A stretch of 64,000 nucleotides of DNA from Kutzneria buriramensis (GCF_003387475.1 NZ_QUNO01000004.1:606176-670175), one strand, 5' to 3'. Positions 47,386 through 57,775 are shown, numbered from the stretch's first letter. Numbers and translations: made by a program. Notes: a model not told the origin generated them from the sequence alone.

Positions 47386-48474
47386 ATGACGGACCCGCTG
47401 CCCGGACTGACGGGGTTCGCCGAGGTGTTGCGACGCATCGGCCTCGGCGCCGACCCTTCGCGGGCGCAGGCGTACCTGGAGGCGTTGAGCCACGTGGACG
47501 TCGCCGAGCCGGGGCAGGTGTACTGGGCGGGCCGGCTGAGCCTCTGCGCCGAGCCCGACGACATCCCCGCGTACGACGCGGCCTTCGCCGCCTGGTTCGG
47601 CGGCACTCCGCCGCGGGTCACGAGCAACGGCCGCACGCGGCGGCGGACGACCGTCAGCGCTCCGCTGGTGGCCCCCGTGTCGGGGGAGGGTTCCGAGCCG
47701 GCGCCGGAGCTGCATGTGGCCGCGAGCGACGCGGAAATTCTTCGCCGTCGGGACGTCACTGCCCTGGACGGTGCGGCATTGAAGGAACTTCTGGCCACTC
47801 TTCGCACGGATCCGCCGCTGCGGCGAAGCGTCCGCACCCGTCGTGCGCCGAAAGGCCTGCTCGATCCCGACGAGACCCTTCGCGAGCTGCTGCGATCCGG
47901 CGGCGAGCCGGTTCGCCTGCGGTACCGCCGCAAGCGCTTGCGGCCACGCCGGCTGGTGCTGCTGATCGACGTCTCGGGCTCGATGAGCCCGTACGCGGAC
48001 GCGCTGCTGCGGTTCGCCCACGCCGTCGTCCGGCGCTCCCCGCCGAGCACGGAGGCGTTCACGCTCGGCACCCGCCTGACCCGCGTGAGCCGGCAGCTGC
48101 GGATGCGCGACCCTGAGCAGGCGCTCGCGGCGGCAGCCCGAGCCGTGCCCGATTTCGCCGGCGGCACCCGGCTCGGGGAGACCGTTCGGGCATTTCTTGA
48201 TCGCTGGGGGCAGCGCGGGCTGGCGCGGCAGGCCGTCACGGTGGTGTTCTCGGACGGCTGGGAGCGCGGCGACGCGGCGCTGCTCGGCGAGCAACTGGCC
48301 CGGCTGCGCCGGCTCGCACACGCCGTCCTGTGGGTGAACCCGCATGCCGGCCGTTCGGGCTACGCCCCGGTACAGTCCGGTATCCGCGCGGCGCTGCCGC
48401 ACGTCGACCGGCTGCTGGCCGGGCACAGCCTGGCCACACTGGACGAACTGCTGACGGAGGTGCGCCGTGCGTGA
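47386..48474 (+). CDS. VWA-domain protein, CoxE family
   Basis: The 362-residue protein has a helical N-terminal part and a C-terminal von Willebrand A domain with an intact MIDAS motif (LLIDVSGSMSPYADALLRFAH, then GGTRLGETV and FSDGWERGD). CoxE works with the CoxD-type ATPase during maturation of molybdenum hydroxylases. Its last 8 bp overlap the xdhC start. Confidence 0.9.
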   Translation: MTDPLPGLTGFAEVLRRIGLGADPSRAQAYLEALSHVDVAEPGQVYWAGRLSLCAEPDDIPAYDAAFAAWFGGTPPRVTSNGRTRRRTTVSAPLVAPVSGEGSEPAPELHVAASDAEILRRRDVTALDGAALKELLATLRTDPPLRRSVRTRRAPKGLLDPDETLRELLRSGGEPVRLRYRRKRLRPRRLVLLIDVSGSMSPYADALLRFAHAVVRRSPPSTEAFTLGTRLTRVSRQLRMRDPEQALAAAARAVPDFAGGTRLGETVRAFLDRWGQRGLARQAVTVVFSDGWERGDAALLGEQLARLRRLAHAVLWVNPHAGRSGYAPVQSGIRAALPHVDRLLAGHSLATLDELLTEVRRA

Positions 48475-49585
48475 CGTCCTCGACATCGTCGACGAGAACT
48501 GGCAGGAGGGTCGGCCGACGGCGCTGGGCACGGTGGTGGCGACCTTCCGCTCGGCGCCCCGGCAGCCCGGCGCGGCGATGCTCGTCGCCGACGACGGGCA
48601 GGTCGCCGGGAGCGTGTCCGGCGGCTGCGTGGAGGGGGCGGTCTACGAGCTGGCGCAGCAGGTGATGGCCGACGGGCGGCCGGTGCTCCAGCGCTACGGC
48701 GTCACCGACGACGACGCCTTCGCGGTCGGCCTGACCTGCGGCGGCATTCTGGACGTCTTCGTGGAACGCGTTGACGGCAAGCGTTTCCCGGAGCTGGCCT
48801 CGGTGGTGGAGTCGGTGCGCGCCGAGGAGCCGGTGGCCGTGACGACCGTCGTCGAGCATCCCGACGAGTCGCTGGTCGGGCGGCACCTGGTGGTGTGGCC
48901 GGATCGGCGCGCCGGCGACCTCGGCTCCGCGCGTATCGACGACGCCGTCACCGACGACGCCCGCGGCATGCTGGCCAGCGGCCGCAGCGGGCTGCTGCAC
49001 TACGGCCCGGACGGGCAGCGCCGCGGCGAGGGCATGGCGGTGTTCGTGAACTCGTTCGAGCCGCCGCCGCGGATGCTGGTGTTCGGCGCGATCGACTTCG
49101 CCGCCGCGATGGTCCGGCTCGGCGCGTACCTCGGCTACCGCGTCACGGTCTGCGACGCGCGGGCGGTGTTCGCGACGAAGGGCCGTTTCCCGGACGCCGA
49201 CGAGGTGGTCGTGGACTGGCCGCACCGGTACCTGGTCAAGCAGGCCGAGGAGGGCAGGATCGATCACCGCACGGTGATCGCCGTGCTCACCCACGACCCG
49301 AAGTTCGACGTGCCGGTGCTGGAAGTCGCGCTGCGCCTGGACGTCGCCTACGTCGGCGCGATGGGGTCGCGCCGCACGCACGACGACCGGCTGGCCCGGT
49401 TGCGGGAGGCCGGCCTGTCCGATGCGGACCTGGCCCGGCTGTCCTCGCCGATCGGACTCGACCTCGGCGCGCGGACCCCGGAGGAGACCGCGGTGTCGAT
49501 CGCGGCGGAGATCATCGCGTTGCGCTGGGGCGGTCGCGGAGAGCGACTGGCCCATTCCGAGGGCCCGATCCACCGCGCCGGCTGA
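48467..49585 (+). CDS. XdhC/CoxI-family Mo-cofactor insertion protein
   Basis: The 372-residue protein has an N-terminal XdhC/CoxI domain (ALGTVVATFRSAPRQPGAAMLV, GSVSGGCVEGAVYELAQ, YGVTDDDAFAVGLTCGGILDVFVE) and a C-terminal Rossmann domain (MLVFGAIDFAAAMVRLGAYLGYRVTVCDARAVFATKGRFPDADEV, YVGAMGSRRTHDDR). It binds, protects and sulfurates the Mo cofactor before insertion into the large subunit. GTG start at 48467. Confidence 0.93.
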   Translation: MRDVLDIVDENWQEGRPTALGTVVATFRSAPRQPGAAMLVADDGQVAGSVSGGCVEGAVYELAQQVMADGRPVLQRYGVTDDDAFAVGLTCGGILDVFVERVDGKRFPELASVVESVRAEEPVAVTTVVEHPDESLVGRHLVVWPDRRAGDLGSARIDDAVTDDARGMLASGRSGLLHYGPDGQRRGEGMAVFVNSFEPPPRMLVFGAIDFAAAMVRLGAYLGYRVTVCDARAVFATKGRFPDADEVVVDWPHRYLVKQAEEGRIDHRTVIAVLTHDPKFDVPVLEVALRLDVAYVGAMGSRRTHDDRLARLREAGLSDADLARLSSPIGLDLGARTPEETAVSIAAEIIALRWGGRGERLAHSEGPIHRAG

Positions 49586-49732
49586 ACCGCAGCTGCGGCG
49601 AATTTCCCTTGGTATTACCGCATTTGCGCGAGGGGTTGTGCCCGCCGGACGACGGGAGCAGGCTCGCCCTGTGAGCCCGGTCACGACGCGGTGGTGGGCC
49701 GCCCACCGGGTTCGGCGCTGCCTGGAGGCGAC

Positions 49733-50242
49733 ATGCGTGTGACCATGGTCGTGGACGGGGTGAGCTACACCGACGAGGTCGAGCCCCGCACCCTGCTCGT
49801 CCAGCATCTGCGGGAGAAACTCGGGAAAACCGGCACGGTCGTCGGCTGCGACACCGGCAACTGCGGGGCCTGCACCGTGCACGTGGACGGGCACAGCGTG
49901 AAGTCGTGCTCGATGCTGGCGGCGCAGGCCGACGGCTGCGAGATCACCACCATCGAGGGGCTGGCCCGGGACGGCAAGCTGCACCCCGTGCAGCAGGCGT
50001 TCCACGACAACCACGCGTTGCAGTGCGGGTTCTGCACGCCGGGCATGATCATGCAGGCGATCGACCTGCTGGCCGACGATCCCGATCCGGACGAGCGCAC
50101 CGTGCGGCACGGCCTGGAGGGCAACCTCTGCCGCTGCACCGGATACCAGAACATCGTGCGCGCGGTCCAGGACGCCGCGCACCGGTTGAAGCCGGCGGCC
50201 GAGGCGGACCGCGAGCGCGAGACCGTGGCAGGTGGCGAATGA
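49733..50242 (+). CDS. Molybdenum hydroxylase small Fe-S subunit (CoxS-like)
   Basis: The 169-residue subunit carries two [2Fe-2S] clusters: [15 protein letters not shown] with a downstream Cys (plant-ferredoxin type), and CGFCTPGM with CRCTGYQNI. It passes electrons from the Mo centre of the large subunit to FAD in the medium subunit. ATG 49733 has GGAGG at 4 nt. Its stop overlaps the next start as ATGA. Confidence 0.95.
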   Translation: MRVTMVVDGVSYTDEVEPRTLLVQHLREKLGKTGTVVGCDTGNCGACTVHVDGHSVKSCSMLAAQADGCEITTIEGLARDGKLHPVQQAFHDNHALQCGFCTPGMIMQAIDLLADDPDPDERTVRHGLEGNLCRCTGYQNIVRAVQDAAHRLKPAAEADRERETVAGGE

Positions 50243-52662
50243 CCGCCACCGTCGAACCCGAGGTAGGAAAGTCCAGGCGCCGCAAGGAAGACGCCCGCCT
50301 GATCACCGGCCGTACCCGGTGGACGGACAACATCGCGCTGCCGGGCATGCTGCACATGGCGATCCTGCGCAGCCCCGCCGCGCACGCCCGGATCGCCGCC
50401 ATCGACACCTCGGCCGCCAAGGGCATGTCCGGCGTGCTGGCCGTGGTCACCGGCGCGGACCTGGCCGAGGAGCAGGGCAGCCTGCCGTGCGCGTGGGCGA
50501 TCACCCCGGACATGAAGAACCCGCCACACCCGGCACTCGCCGTCGACACCGTGCACTACGCGGGCGAGGCGGTGGCGGTGGTCGTCGCGCGGAGTTCGGC
50601 CGAGGCGCAGGACGCCCTGGAGGCCATCGACGTCGACTACGACGACCTGCCGGTGGTGCTGGACATGGAGGCGGCGATCGCCGACGACGCGCCGCTCGTG
50701 CACGAGTCCTTGGGCACCAACAAGAACGCGCTCTGGGTGTTCGACTCGGCGGAGGCCGGCACCGGTGGCAGCGTGGATGAGGCCATCGCCGCCGGCGAGG
50801 TGGTCATCGAGCGGAAGTACCGGCAGCAGCGGCTGATCCCGGCGTTCATGGAGCCGCGGTCCGTGCTGTGCGACCCGACCGGCGAGCAGTTCACGCTCTG
50901 GTCGGCCACCCAGATCCCGCACATCCTGCGGCTGATGCTGGCCCTGACGCTGGGCGTGCCGGAGCACAAGATCCGGGTGATCGCGCCGGACGTCGGCGGC
51001 GGCTTCGGCGGCAAGCTCCAGGTGACGCCGGAGGAGCTGCTGGTGTTCCTGCTGGCCCGCCGCCTCGGCAAGCCGGTCAAGTACACCGAGACCCGCTCCG
51101 AGGCGATGGCGACCGCCCACCACGGTCGCGACCAGATCCAGCGGCTGACGCTGTCGGCCCGCCGCGACGGCACGATCACCGGACTCAAGGTCGACCTGCT
51201 GGCCGACATGGGCGCGTACCTGAGCCTGGTCACGCCGGGCATCCCCATCCTGGGCGCGTTCATGTACAACGCGATCTACAAGATCCCGGCCTACCGGTTC
51301 AGCTGCACCAACGTGTTCACCAACAAGGTGATGACCGACGCCTACCGCGGCGCCGGCCGGCCGGAGGCCACCTTCGCCATCGAGCGCCTGATGGACGAGT
51401 TGGCGGCGGAGCTGGAGCTGGACCCGATGGAGGTCCGCGAGCGGAACTGGATCAGGCACGAGGAGTTCCCGTTCACCACGGTCTGCGGCCTGACCTACGA
51501 CTCCGGAAACTACGAGGCCGCCACCGACAAGGCCAAGGAGCTCTTCGACTACGACGGCCTGCGCCGCGAGCAGCTCGAACGCCGTGAGCGCGGCGACGCC
51601 GTGCAGCTGGGCGTCGGCATCTCCACCTTCACGGAGATGTGCGGCCTGGCTCCGTCCCGGGTGCTGGGCTCGCTGTCCTACGGGGCCGGCGGCTGGGAGC
51701 ACGCGGCGATCCGGATGCTGCCCAGCGGCAAGGTCGAGGTCGTCACCGGTTCCTCCCCGCACGGCCAGGGGCACGAGACGGCGTGGAGCCAGATCGTCGC
51801 CGACCAGCTGGGCGTGCCGTTCGAGGACGTCGAGGTGCTGCACGGCGACACCCAGTCCTCGCACAAGGGCATGGACACCTACGGCTCCCGCTCGCTGACC
51901 GTCGGCGCGATCGCCGTCGTGAAGGCGGCGGACAAGGTGATCGCCAAGGCCCGCCGGATCGCCGCGCACATGCTGGAGTGCGGCGAGGACGACCTGGACT
52001 TCGCCGGCGGCCGGTTCACCGTGCGCGGCACCGACAAGGGCGCCGGCATCGGGGACATCGCGCTGGCCGTGTTCGCCGCGCACGACCTGCCCGACGGCGT
52101 GGAGCCCAGCCTCGACTCGGAGGCCACCTTCGATCCGGAGAACTTCTCGTTCCCGCACGGAACCCACCTCTGTGCGACCGAGGTGGACACCGAGACCGGC
52201 CGCGTCACGATCCGCAAGTACGTGTGCGTGGACGACGTCGGCAAGGTGGTGAACCCGCTGATCGTCGAGGGCCAGGTGCACGGCGGCCTGGCCCAGGGCA
52301 TCGCGCAGGCGCTGTTCGAGGAGGCCGTGCACGACGAGAACGGCACCCTGACCACCGGCACCTTCGCCGACTACCTGCTGCCGTCGGCGGCGGACCTGCC
52401 GTCGTTCGTGACGGACCGGACGGAGACCCCGTCGACGACGAACCCGTTGGGCGTCAAGGGAGTCGGCGAGGCCGGCACGATCGCCTCCACGCCGGCGGTG
52501 GTCAACGCCATCGTGGACGCCGTGCGACACCTCGGCGTCGACGACATCGAGATGCCGTGCACGCCGTTCCGGGTGTGGAGCGCGATTCACGGGCGAACAG
52601 CGGACACCAGCGGCGGACAGGCCGGCGGCGGTCTCGGTTCGATCCAGGGAGGCCTGCAGTGA
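50239..52662 (+). CDS. Molybdenum hydroxylase large subunit, form II CO-dehydrogenase-like (CoxL-like)
   Basis: The 807-residue catalytic subunit binds molybdopterin-cytosine dinucleotide. It has [67 protein letters not shown] and the C-terminal [18 protein letters not shown] with catalytic Glu. The active-site loop is AYRGAGR, the form II (putative) signature, not the AYxCSFR of true form I CO dehydrogenase. CO oxidation is therefore not assured. Overlaps: ATGA with S and GTGA with M. Confidence 0.94.
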   Translation: MTATVEPEVGKSRRRKEDARLITGRTRWTDNIALPGMLHMAILRSPAAHARIAAIDTSAAKGMSGVLAVVTGADLAEEQGSLPCAWAITPDMKNPPHPALAVDTVHYAGEAVAVVVARSSAEAQDALEAIDVDYDDLPVVLDMEAAIADDAPLVHESLGTNKNALWVFDSAEAGTGGSVDEAIAAGEVVIERKYRQQRLIPAFMEPRSVLCDPTGEQFTLWSATQIPHILRLMLALTLGVPEHKIRVIAPDVGGGFGGKLQVTPEELLVFLLARRLGKPVKYTETRSEAMATAHHGRDQIQRLTLSARRDGTITGLKVDLLADMGAYLSLVTPGIPILGAFMYNAIYKIPAYRFSCTNVFTNKVMTDAYRGAGRPEATFAIERLMDELAAELELDPMEVRERNWIRHEEFPFTTVCGLTYDSGNYEAATDKAKELFDYDGLRREQLERRERGDAVQLGVGISTFTEMCGLAPSRVLGSLSYGAGGWEHAAIRMLPSGKVEVVTGSSPHGQGHETAWSQIVADQLGVPFEDVEVLHGDTQSSHKGMDTYGSRSLTVGAIAVVKAADKVIAKARRIAAHMLECGEDDLDFAGGRFTVRGTDKGAGIGDIALAVFAAHDLPDGVEPSLDSEATFDPENFSFPHGTHLCATEVDTETGRVTIRKYVCVDDVGKVVNPLIVEGQVHGGLAQGIAQALFEEAVHDENGTLTTGTFADYLLPSAADLPSFVTDRTETPSTTNPLGVKGVGEAGTIASTPAVVNAIVDAVRHLGVDDIEMPCTPFRVWSAIHGRTADTSGGQAGGGLGSIQGGLQ

Positions 52663-53513
52663 TCCCCTCCGCATTCGACTACGCCCGTCCGTCCACGGTG
52701 GAGGAAGCCGTCCAGGCGCTGGTGGACGCCGGCGAGGACGCGAAGGTGTTGGCCGGCGGGCAGAGCCTGCTGCCCGTGCTGCGCATGCGGCTGGCCGCGC
52801 CGACCGTCGTCGTCGACATCGGCCGGGTGCCGGAGCTGCGCGGCATCACCGAGGACGCCGACAACGTGGTGATCGGGGCGATGACGACGCACTACGACGT
52901 GGCCCGCGACCACCTCGTGCAGGACCACGCGTCGCTGATCGCGCGGGCGACGGAAACCGTTGCCGATCCCCAGATTCGGCACCGCGGCACGTTCGGCGGC
53001 TCGCTGGCGCACGCCGACCCGGCCGGCGACCTGCTGGCCCCGGCGCTGGCGCTGGGCGCGGTGATGGTCGTCGCCGGTCCGAACGGCCGGCGCGAGGTGC
53101 CGGCGAGCGAGTTCTTCGTCGACTACTTCACCACCACACTGGCCGCCGACGAGCTGCTCGTGGCCGTGAAGGTGCCCAAGCACACCGGCTGGCTCTCGCA
53201 CTACGAGAAGTTCAACCGGGTCGCGCAGGCGTGGTCCATCGTGGCCGTCGGCGTCTCGCTGCGAGTCAGCGGCGGCCAGATCGCGGACGCCCGGGTCGGG
53301 CTGACCAACATGGCGTCGGTGCCGGTGCGGGCCGTCGGCGTGGAGCAGGCGCTGATCGGCCAGCCGGCCGGCGCGGACGTGCTGCGGGCCGCCGCCGAGC
53401 ACGCGGCCGAGGGCACCAGCCCCGGCAGCGACGGCAACGGCGACGCGGCGTACCGGAGCCAGCTGGCGAAGGTGCTGACCGGGCGGGCGTTGTCGATGGC
53501 GGTCGGGGGCTGA
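52659..53513 (+). CDS. Molybdenum hydroxylase FAD subunit (CoxM-like)
   Basis: The 284-residue flavoprotein has the FAD motifs [18 protein letters not shown] (AGGQSL type) and [19 protein letters not shown] (TxGGSL), the standard pair for CoxM/XDH medium subunits. GTG 52659 overlaps the CoxL stop. It oxidises the Fe-S subunit and passes electrons on to quinone. Confidence 0.94.
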   Translation: MIPSAFDYARPSTVEEAVQALVDAGEDAKVLAGGQSLLPVLRMRLAAPTVVVDIGRVPELRGITEDADNVVIGAMTTHYDVARDHLVQDHASLIARATETVADPQIRHRGTFGGSLAHADPAGDLLAPALALGAVMVVAGPNGRREVPASEFFVDYFTTTLAADELLVAVKVPKHTGWLSHYEKFNRVAQAWSIVAVGVSLRVSGGQIADARVGLTNMASVPVRAVGVEQALIGQPAGADVLRAAAEHAAEGTSPGSDGNGDAAYRSQLAKVLTGRALSMAVGG

Positions 53514-53516
53514 CGG

Positions 53517-54200
53517 GTGCGGTTGGAACACCAGTTCCGGGTGGCGGCGCCGATCGGCGAGGTCTGGTCGGCGCTGCGCGACCCGCAGCGCGTCGCCCCC
53601 TGCATGCCGGGGGCGACGCTGACCTCGGCCGAGGGCGAGTCGTTCGCCGGCACCGTGAAGGTGAAGCTCGGGCCGGTCGCGTTGCTGTACAAGGGGAGCG
53701 GCTCGTTCGACTCGATCGACGACGCCGCGCACCGGGCCGTGATCACGGCGTCCGGAAAGGACAGTCGCGGCAACGGCACCGCCTCGGCCACCGTGGAGGT
53801 CACTCTTTCGGCTGATGATGGCGGCGGCACGGCGGCCGCGGTCGTCACCGAGCTGGCGGTGACCGGTCGGCCGGCGCAGTTCGGCCGCGGCCTGATCAGC
53901 GAGGTCGGCGGCAAGATCCTCGACCAGTTCGCGGCCTGCCTGGCCGACAAGCTCGCGCCGCCGGTCGAATCCGTCGAACAGGCGACCGCCGTCGCGCCCC
54001 CACAGGCCGAAGAGCCCGCGGCCGACCAGCCACCCGCCGCGCCGCCGAAGGCCGCCGGGCCACCGGTTCAACCCCAGCCGGAGGCCGAACCCCTGGACCT
54101 GATGGAGTTCGCCGGCCGGTCGGTTGCGAAGCGGGCCGTGTTCGCGATCGGCGCAGCGGTGCTGCTCATCGTGCTCATCAGCCGGCTGCGACGGCGCTGA
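53517..54200 (+). CDS. CoxG-like SRPBCC protein with membrane anchor
   Basis: The 227-residue protein has an SRPBCC/CoxG domain (RLEHQFRVAAPIGEVWSALRDPQRVAPCMPGATL, FAGTVKVKLGPVALLYKGSGSF) of about 150 residues, a Pro/Ala/Glu-rich linker and a C-terminal transmembrane helix (AVFAIGAAVLLIVLISRL) ending RLRRR. CoxG tethers the CO dehydrogenase to the membrane or delivers its quinone acceptor. It starts 3 nt after CoxM and ends the cluster. Confidence 0.92.
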   Translation: MRLEHQFRVAAPIGEVWSALRDPQRVAPCMPGATLTSAEGESFAGTVKVKLGPVALLYKGSGSFDSIDDAAHRAVITASGKDSRGNGTASATVEVTLSADDGGGTAAAVVTELAVTGRPAQFGRGLISEVGGKILDQFAACLADKLAPPVESVEQATAVAPPQAEEPAADQPPAAPPKAAGPPVQPQPEAEPLDLMEFAGRSVAKRAVFAIGAAVLLIVLISRLRRR

Positions 54201-54271
54201 ACGGCTACTTCGGAGCGCCCATTGGGATGGCGTACACCCGGGGTTCGCCCGGGGGCGGCATACTGTCGGCC

Positions 54272-54526
54272 GTGCCGAGCAAGCGAGTGACGATCACCCT
54301 GCCCGAGGACCTGGCGCCCCGGGTCCAGGAGCTGGCCGACGACGCCCACATGGCGTTGGCCAGCTACGTCACCCGGATCGTGGAGCACCACGTGCTCAAC
54401 CAGGACGGGCTGACGGCGATGGAGTACTGGGAGACCCGGCACTCGCCGCTGCGCAAACCGGAGCTGGCCAGCGCGGACGAGGCCATCGAGGCCGCCCGGG
54501 CCCGGCTCCGGCCGCGCGAGCAGTGA
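54272..54526 (+). CDS. Ribbon-helix-helix antitoxin-like protein
   Basis: The 84-residue protein begins PSKRVTITLPEDLAPRVQELADDAHMALASYVTRIVEHHV, the beta strand plus two helices of an RHH (CopG/MetJ) DNA-binding domain, and has a 30-residue acidic C-terminal tail suited to bind a toxin. GTG 54272 is preferred over the upstream ATG 54227 because the domain starts there. The stop overlaps the next gene as GTGA, a typical type II toxin-antitoxin layout. Confidence 0.8.
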   Translation: MPSKRVTITLPEDLAPRVQELADDAHMALASYVTRIVEHHVLNQDGLTAMEYWETRHSPLRKPELASADEAIEAARARLRPREQ

Positions 54527-54927
54527 CCGGCAAGTTCCGGCCGCCGGTGGTCTACACCGTCGGCGCGCTGCTGGCGGCGCTGGACGACAACCGCCGGTTC
54601 ATGGCCCTGCACAAGTGCTTCCTGCTCGACGAGTGCCGGATCATCGTGCCGCACGCGGTGCTGACCGAGCTGCGCAACCGCTCGGACGGCCGGGAACCCA
54701 CCACCGTGCTGCGGGCGTGCAAGATCGACGAGGACCACCAGGGCGGCGTCATCCACGACTACTGGATCGACTTCCTGGTGACGACCAAGCCCGACCAGGT
54801 CGACGCCATGGTCGCGGCGACCGCGGTGGCCCACCGTGGCATCGTCGTCACGACCGAGGTGAACGCCCTGGAGCTGATGTGGGCGGTCGACGACGTCGAC
54901 CGCCCCATGTCGATCATCACCATCTAG
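54523..54927 (+). CDS. PIN-like protein, putative toxin with altered active site
   Basis: The 134-residue protein has the order of a VapC-type PIN fold: VVYTVGALLAALDDN, IIVPHAVLTELRNR (conserved Glu), DQVDAMVAATAVAHRGIVVTTEVNALELMW (conserved Asp of the DAM-AATA motif). The first catalytic Asp, normally LDAGALIA, is Thr here (YTVGALLA), and the late TSD is TTE. It may therefore be an inactive or altered nuclease. It is coupled to the RHH gene by GTGA. Its stop shares CTAG (54924-54927) with the helicase. Confidence 0.65.
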   Translation: MTGKFRPPVVYTVGALLAALDDNRRFMALHKCFLLDECRIIVPHAVLTELRNRSDGREPTTVLRACKIDEDHQGGVIHDYWIDFLVTTKPDQVDAMVAATAVAHRGIVVTTEVNALELMWAVDDVDRPMSIITI

Positions 54928-56585
54928 CCGACCTCGGGCACCGCCGGGCCCAGCAGGTCGTCGGCGTCCACGATCTTGTAGGCGTAGCCCTGCTCGGCCA
55001 GGAAGCGCTGCCGGTGCGCCGCGTAGTCGGCGTCGAGCGTGTCCCGGGAGACGATCGAGTAGAAGTGCGCCTGCCGGCCGTCGCCCTTGGGCCGCAGCAG
55101 CCGGCCCAGCCGCTGCGCCTCCTCCTGCCGCGAGCCGAACGTGCCCGACACCTGCACGGCGATCGAGGCCTCCGGCAGGTCGATGGAGAAGTTGGCGACC
55201 TTGGACACCACCAGCGTCTTCAGCTCGCCGCGGCGGAACGCGTCGAACAGCTCCTCGCGCTCCTTGTTCTTGGTCGAGCCCTGGATCACCGGCGCGTTCA
55301 GGCCCTCGCCCAGCTCGTCCAGCTGGTCCAGGTACGCGCCGATGACCAGCGTCGGCTCGCCCTTGTGCCGGTCCAGGATCGCCCGCACCACCGGCAGCTT
55401 CGTGCGCGCCGTGGAGCAGAGCTTGTACCGCTCCTCGGGCTCGGCCGTCGCGTACTGGAGCCGCTCGTTGTCGGTCAGCGTCACCCGGACCTCGACGCAG
55501 TCCGCCGGCGCGATCCAGCCCTGCGCCTCGATGTCGCGCCACGGCACGTCGTAGCGCTTCGGGCCGATCAGCGAGAACACGTCGCCCTCGCGGCCGTCCT
55601 CGCGCACCAGCGTCGCCGTCAGGCCCAGCCGGCGGCGGGACTGGAGGTCCGCCGTCATCCGGAACACCGGCGCCGGCAGCAGGTGCACCTCGTCGTAGAT
55701 GACCAGGCCCCAGTCGCGGGAGTCGAACAGCTCCAGGTGCCGGTACTCGCCCTTGGTCTTGCGGGTGATCACCTGGTACGTGGCGATGGTGACCGGCCGG
55801 ATCTCCTTGCGCTCGCCCGAGTACTCGCCGATCTCGTCCTCGGTCAGCGACGTGCGGGCGATCAGCTCGCGCTTCCACTGCCGGCCCGCGACCGTGTTCG
55901 TCACCAGGATCAGCGTGGTCGCCTGCGCCTCGGCCATCGCCGCCGCGCCGACCAGCGTCTTGCCCGCGCCGCACGGGAGCACCACGACGCCCGAGCCGCC
56001 GGCCCAGAACGACTGGGCCGCCAGCCGCTGGTAGTCGCGCAGCTGCCAGCCGTCCTCGGCCAGCGCGATCGGATGCGCCTCGCCGTCGACGTAGCCCGCG
56101 TGGTCCTCCGCCGGCCAGCCCACCTTCAGCAGCGCCTGCTTGAGCCGGCCGCGCTCGCTCGGGTGCACCACCACCGTGTCGTCACCGACCCGCGCGCCCA
56201 GCATCGGGCTGATCTTCTTGTTGCGCAGCACCTCTTCCAGCACCGCGCGGTCCAGCGACACCATGGTCAGGCCGTGCGCCGGGTTGTTGACCAGCTGGAG
56301 CCGGCCGAAGCGCGCCATCGTGTCGACCACGTCCACCAGCAGCGGCTGCGGCACCGGGTAGCGGCTGTAGCGGACCAGCGCGTCCACCACCTGCTCCGCG
56401 TCGTGCCCCGCCGCCCGGGCGTTCCACAGCGCCAGCGGCGTCACCCGATACGTGTGCACGTGCTCCGGCGCCCGCTCCAACTCGGCGAACGGCGCGATCG
56501 CGGTGCGCGTCTCGTCGGCGTGCGGGTGGTCGACCTCCAGCAGCAGCGTCTTGTCGGACTGGACGATCAAGGGTCCGTCGGTCAC
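54924..56585 (-). CDS. DNA repair helicase, XPB/ERCC3 family
   Basis: The 553-residue SF2 helicase has an N-terminal helicase-C_3-like domain, then LRDYQRLAAQSFWAGGSGVVVLPCGAGKTLVGAAAMA (Walker A), VIYDEVHLLPAPVFRMTADLQSRRRLGLTATLVREDG and motif VI QRLGRLLRPKGDGRQAHFYSIVSRDTLD. It equals the bacterial XPB of actinobacteria (Rv0861c in M. tuberculosis), a 3'-5' DNA helicase. It starts at GTG 56585. Confidence 0.95.
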   Translation of the reverse strand: MTDGPLIVQSDKTLLLEVDHPHADETRTAIAPFAELERAPEHVHTYRVTPLALWNARAAGHDAEQVVDALVRYSRYPVPQPLLVDVVDTMARFGRLQLVNNPAHGLTMVSLDRAVLEEVLRNKKISPMLGARVGDDTVVVHPSERGRLKQALLKVGWPAEDHAGYVDGEAHPIALAEDGWQLRDYQRLAAQSFWAGGSGVVVLPCGAGKTLVGAAAMAEAQATTLILVTNTVAGRQWKRELIARTSLTEDEIGEYSGERKEIRPVTIATYQVITRKTKGEYRHLELFDSRDWGLVIYDEVHLLPAPVFRMTADLQSRRRLGLTATLVREDGREGDVFSLIGPKRYDVPWRDIEAQGWIAPADCVEVRVTLTDNERLQYATAEPEERYKLCSTARTKLPVVRAILDRHKGEPTLVIGAYLDQLDELGEGLNAPVIQGSTKNKEREELFDAFRRGELKTLVVSKVANFSIDLPEASIAVQVSGTFGSRQEEAQRLGRLLRPKGDGRQAHFYSIVSRDTLDADYAAHRQRFLAEQGYAYKIVDADDLLGPAVPEVG

Positions 56586-56861
56586 CGCTCGCGCTCCTCA
56601 CCTCGGCGTCCGTCCAGTGTGCCGAGCCGGGGCCCCCGAATGCCAATCACCCGGCCGCTCACCAGCGGTGATCGTCCGGCTGCCGGCCGTGGCGACGAGG
56701 GCGTTCGGGGGCAACGAAAGTTCCCGATTCCGGGATTCACATAACCAACGGATAAATACCCGGCGGCGGGTGCTCACCGCTGGCTACAGTCCGCCGCATC
56801 GGGGGTTGTTACGCCTGAGGCCAGGCGTTTCGTCACGGGGAACCACACAAAGAGGACATTC

Positions 56862-57710
56862 ATGAGCACTCCACCCATGCCCGGTGGGCCGCAGGGCCCG
56901 CAGGCGCCCCAGGGCCAGCCGTATCCCGCGGCGCCTCAGGGTCAGCCGTACCCGGCGGGTCCCCAGGGCCAGCAGTTCCCCGGCGCGCAGCAGCCGTACC
57001 CGGGCGGCGCACCTGGCCAGCAGCAGTACCCGGGCGCCGGCCCGGTTCCGGGCGGGGGCCCGGTTCCCGGCACCGGCCCGATGCCGCAGGGGGCGAACCC
57101 GGGTGCCTACCCGCCTGCGCCCGGCCAGCCGCAACCATTCCCGCAGGCGCCGCTGACCGCGCCGGTGAAGAAGAAGCGCGGCCGGCTGGTCGCCATCCTC
57201 ACCGGCGTCGGTGTCGTGGTCATCGGCCTCATCGTCAAGGTGGCGCTGAGCTTCGGCTTGAGCACGGCGGTCACCAGCGCCGACGACGCGCACAACACCG
57301 CGGTCGGTGAGTGCGCGACTGTTTCCGGCACGACGACCAAGCCGAACTACGAGAAGGTCGACTGCGCCAGCGGCAAGCAGAACTACGTCGTGGGCATCGT
57401 GCTCAAGTCCACGGACGAGTGCCCGACGGACAAGGGCTACGACGAGTACTACGAAGAGGGCACGCTCAACAACGTCAAGTTGTGCATCGCGCCGGTATTC
57501 GAGGACGGCAAGTGCTACGACCTGGTCACCACCGGGGGGACCACCATGGGTCACCCGGCCATCCCCTGCACGGATCCGAACGCGATCAAGATCAAGGTCG
57601 TGAAGGACAAGGCGAGCGCGAGCGCCTGCACGGATCCCGACCCGACGCACGCGATCGTGTACGACCCGCTCAAGCTCACCTACTGTATGTCACAGCCCAG
57701 CGGTTCCTGA
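56862..57710 (+). CDS. LppU-like membrane protein with Pro/Gly/Gln-rich N-terminus
   Basis: The 282-residue protein starts with about 95 residues of PQGQPYP-type repeats, then KKKRGR and one transmembrane helix (LVAILTGVGVVVIGLIVKVAL), then an extracellular domain with paired cysteines: VGECATVSG, YEKVDCASGKQNYVVGIVLKSTDECP, VKLCIAPVFEDGKCYDLV, IPCTDP, ACTDPDP, YCM. This resembles the actinobacterial LppU family. Function is unknown. It diverges from the XPB helicase over 276 bp and ends at a strong terminator. Confidence 0.82.
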   Translation: MSTPPMPGGPQGPQAPQGQPYPAAPQGQPYPAGPQGQQFPGAQQPYPGGAPGQQQYPGAGPVPGGGPVPGTGPMPQGANPGAYPPAPGQPQPFPQAPLTAPVKKKRGRLVAILTGVGVVVIGLIVKVALSFGLSTAVTSADDAHNTAVGECATVSGTTTKPNYEKVDCASGKQNYVVGIVLKSTDECPTDKGYDEYYEEGTLNNVKLCIAPVFEDGKCYDLVTTGGTTMGHPAIPCTDPNAIKIKVVKDKASASACTDPDPTHAIVYDPLKLTYCMSQPSGS

Positions 57711-57729
57711 TATTGCCGTGACGGCAAAC

Positions 57730-57775
57730 ATAGGCGACGGCCGGGTCGGGATTTCCCGACCCGGCCGTCGCCTAT
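57730..57775. terminator. Bidirectional terminator between convergent genes
   Basis: A perfect 22-bp stem has a 2-nt loop (arms 57730-57751 and 57754-57775, starting ATAGGCGACGGCCGGGTC). It ends in TTTC on the plus strand and follows AAA-rich sequence for the minus strand, so both transcripts can stop here. Confidence 0.92.
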
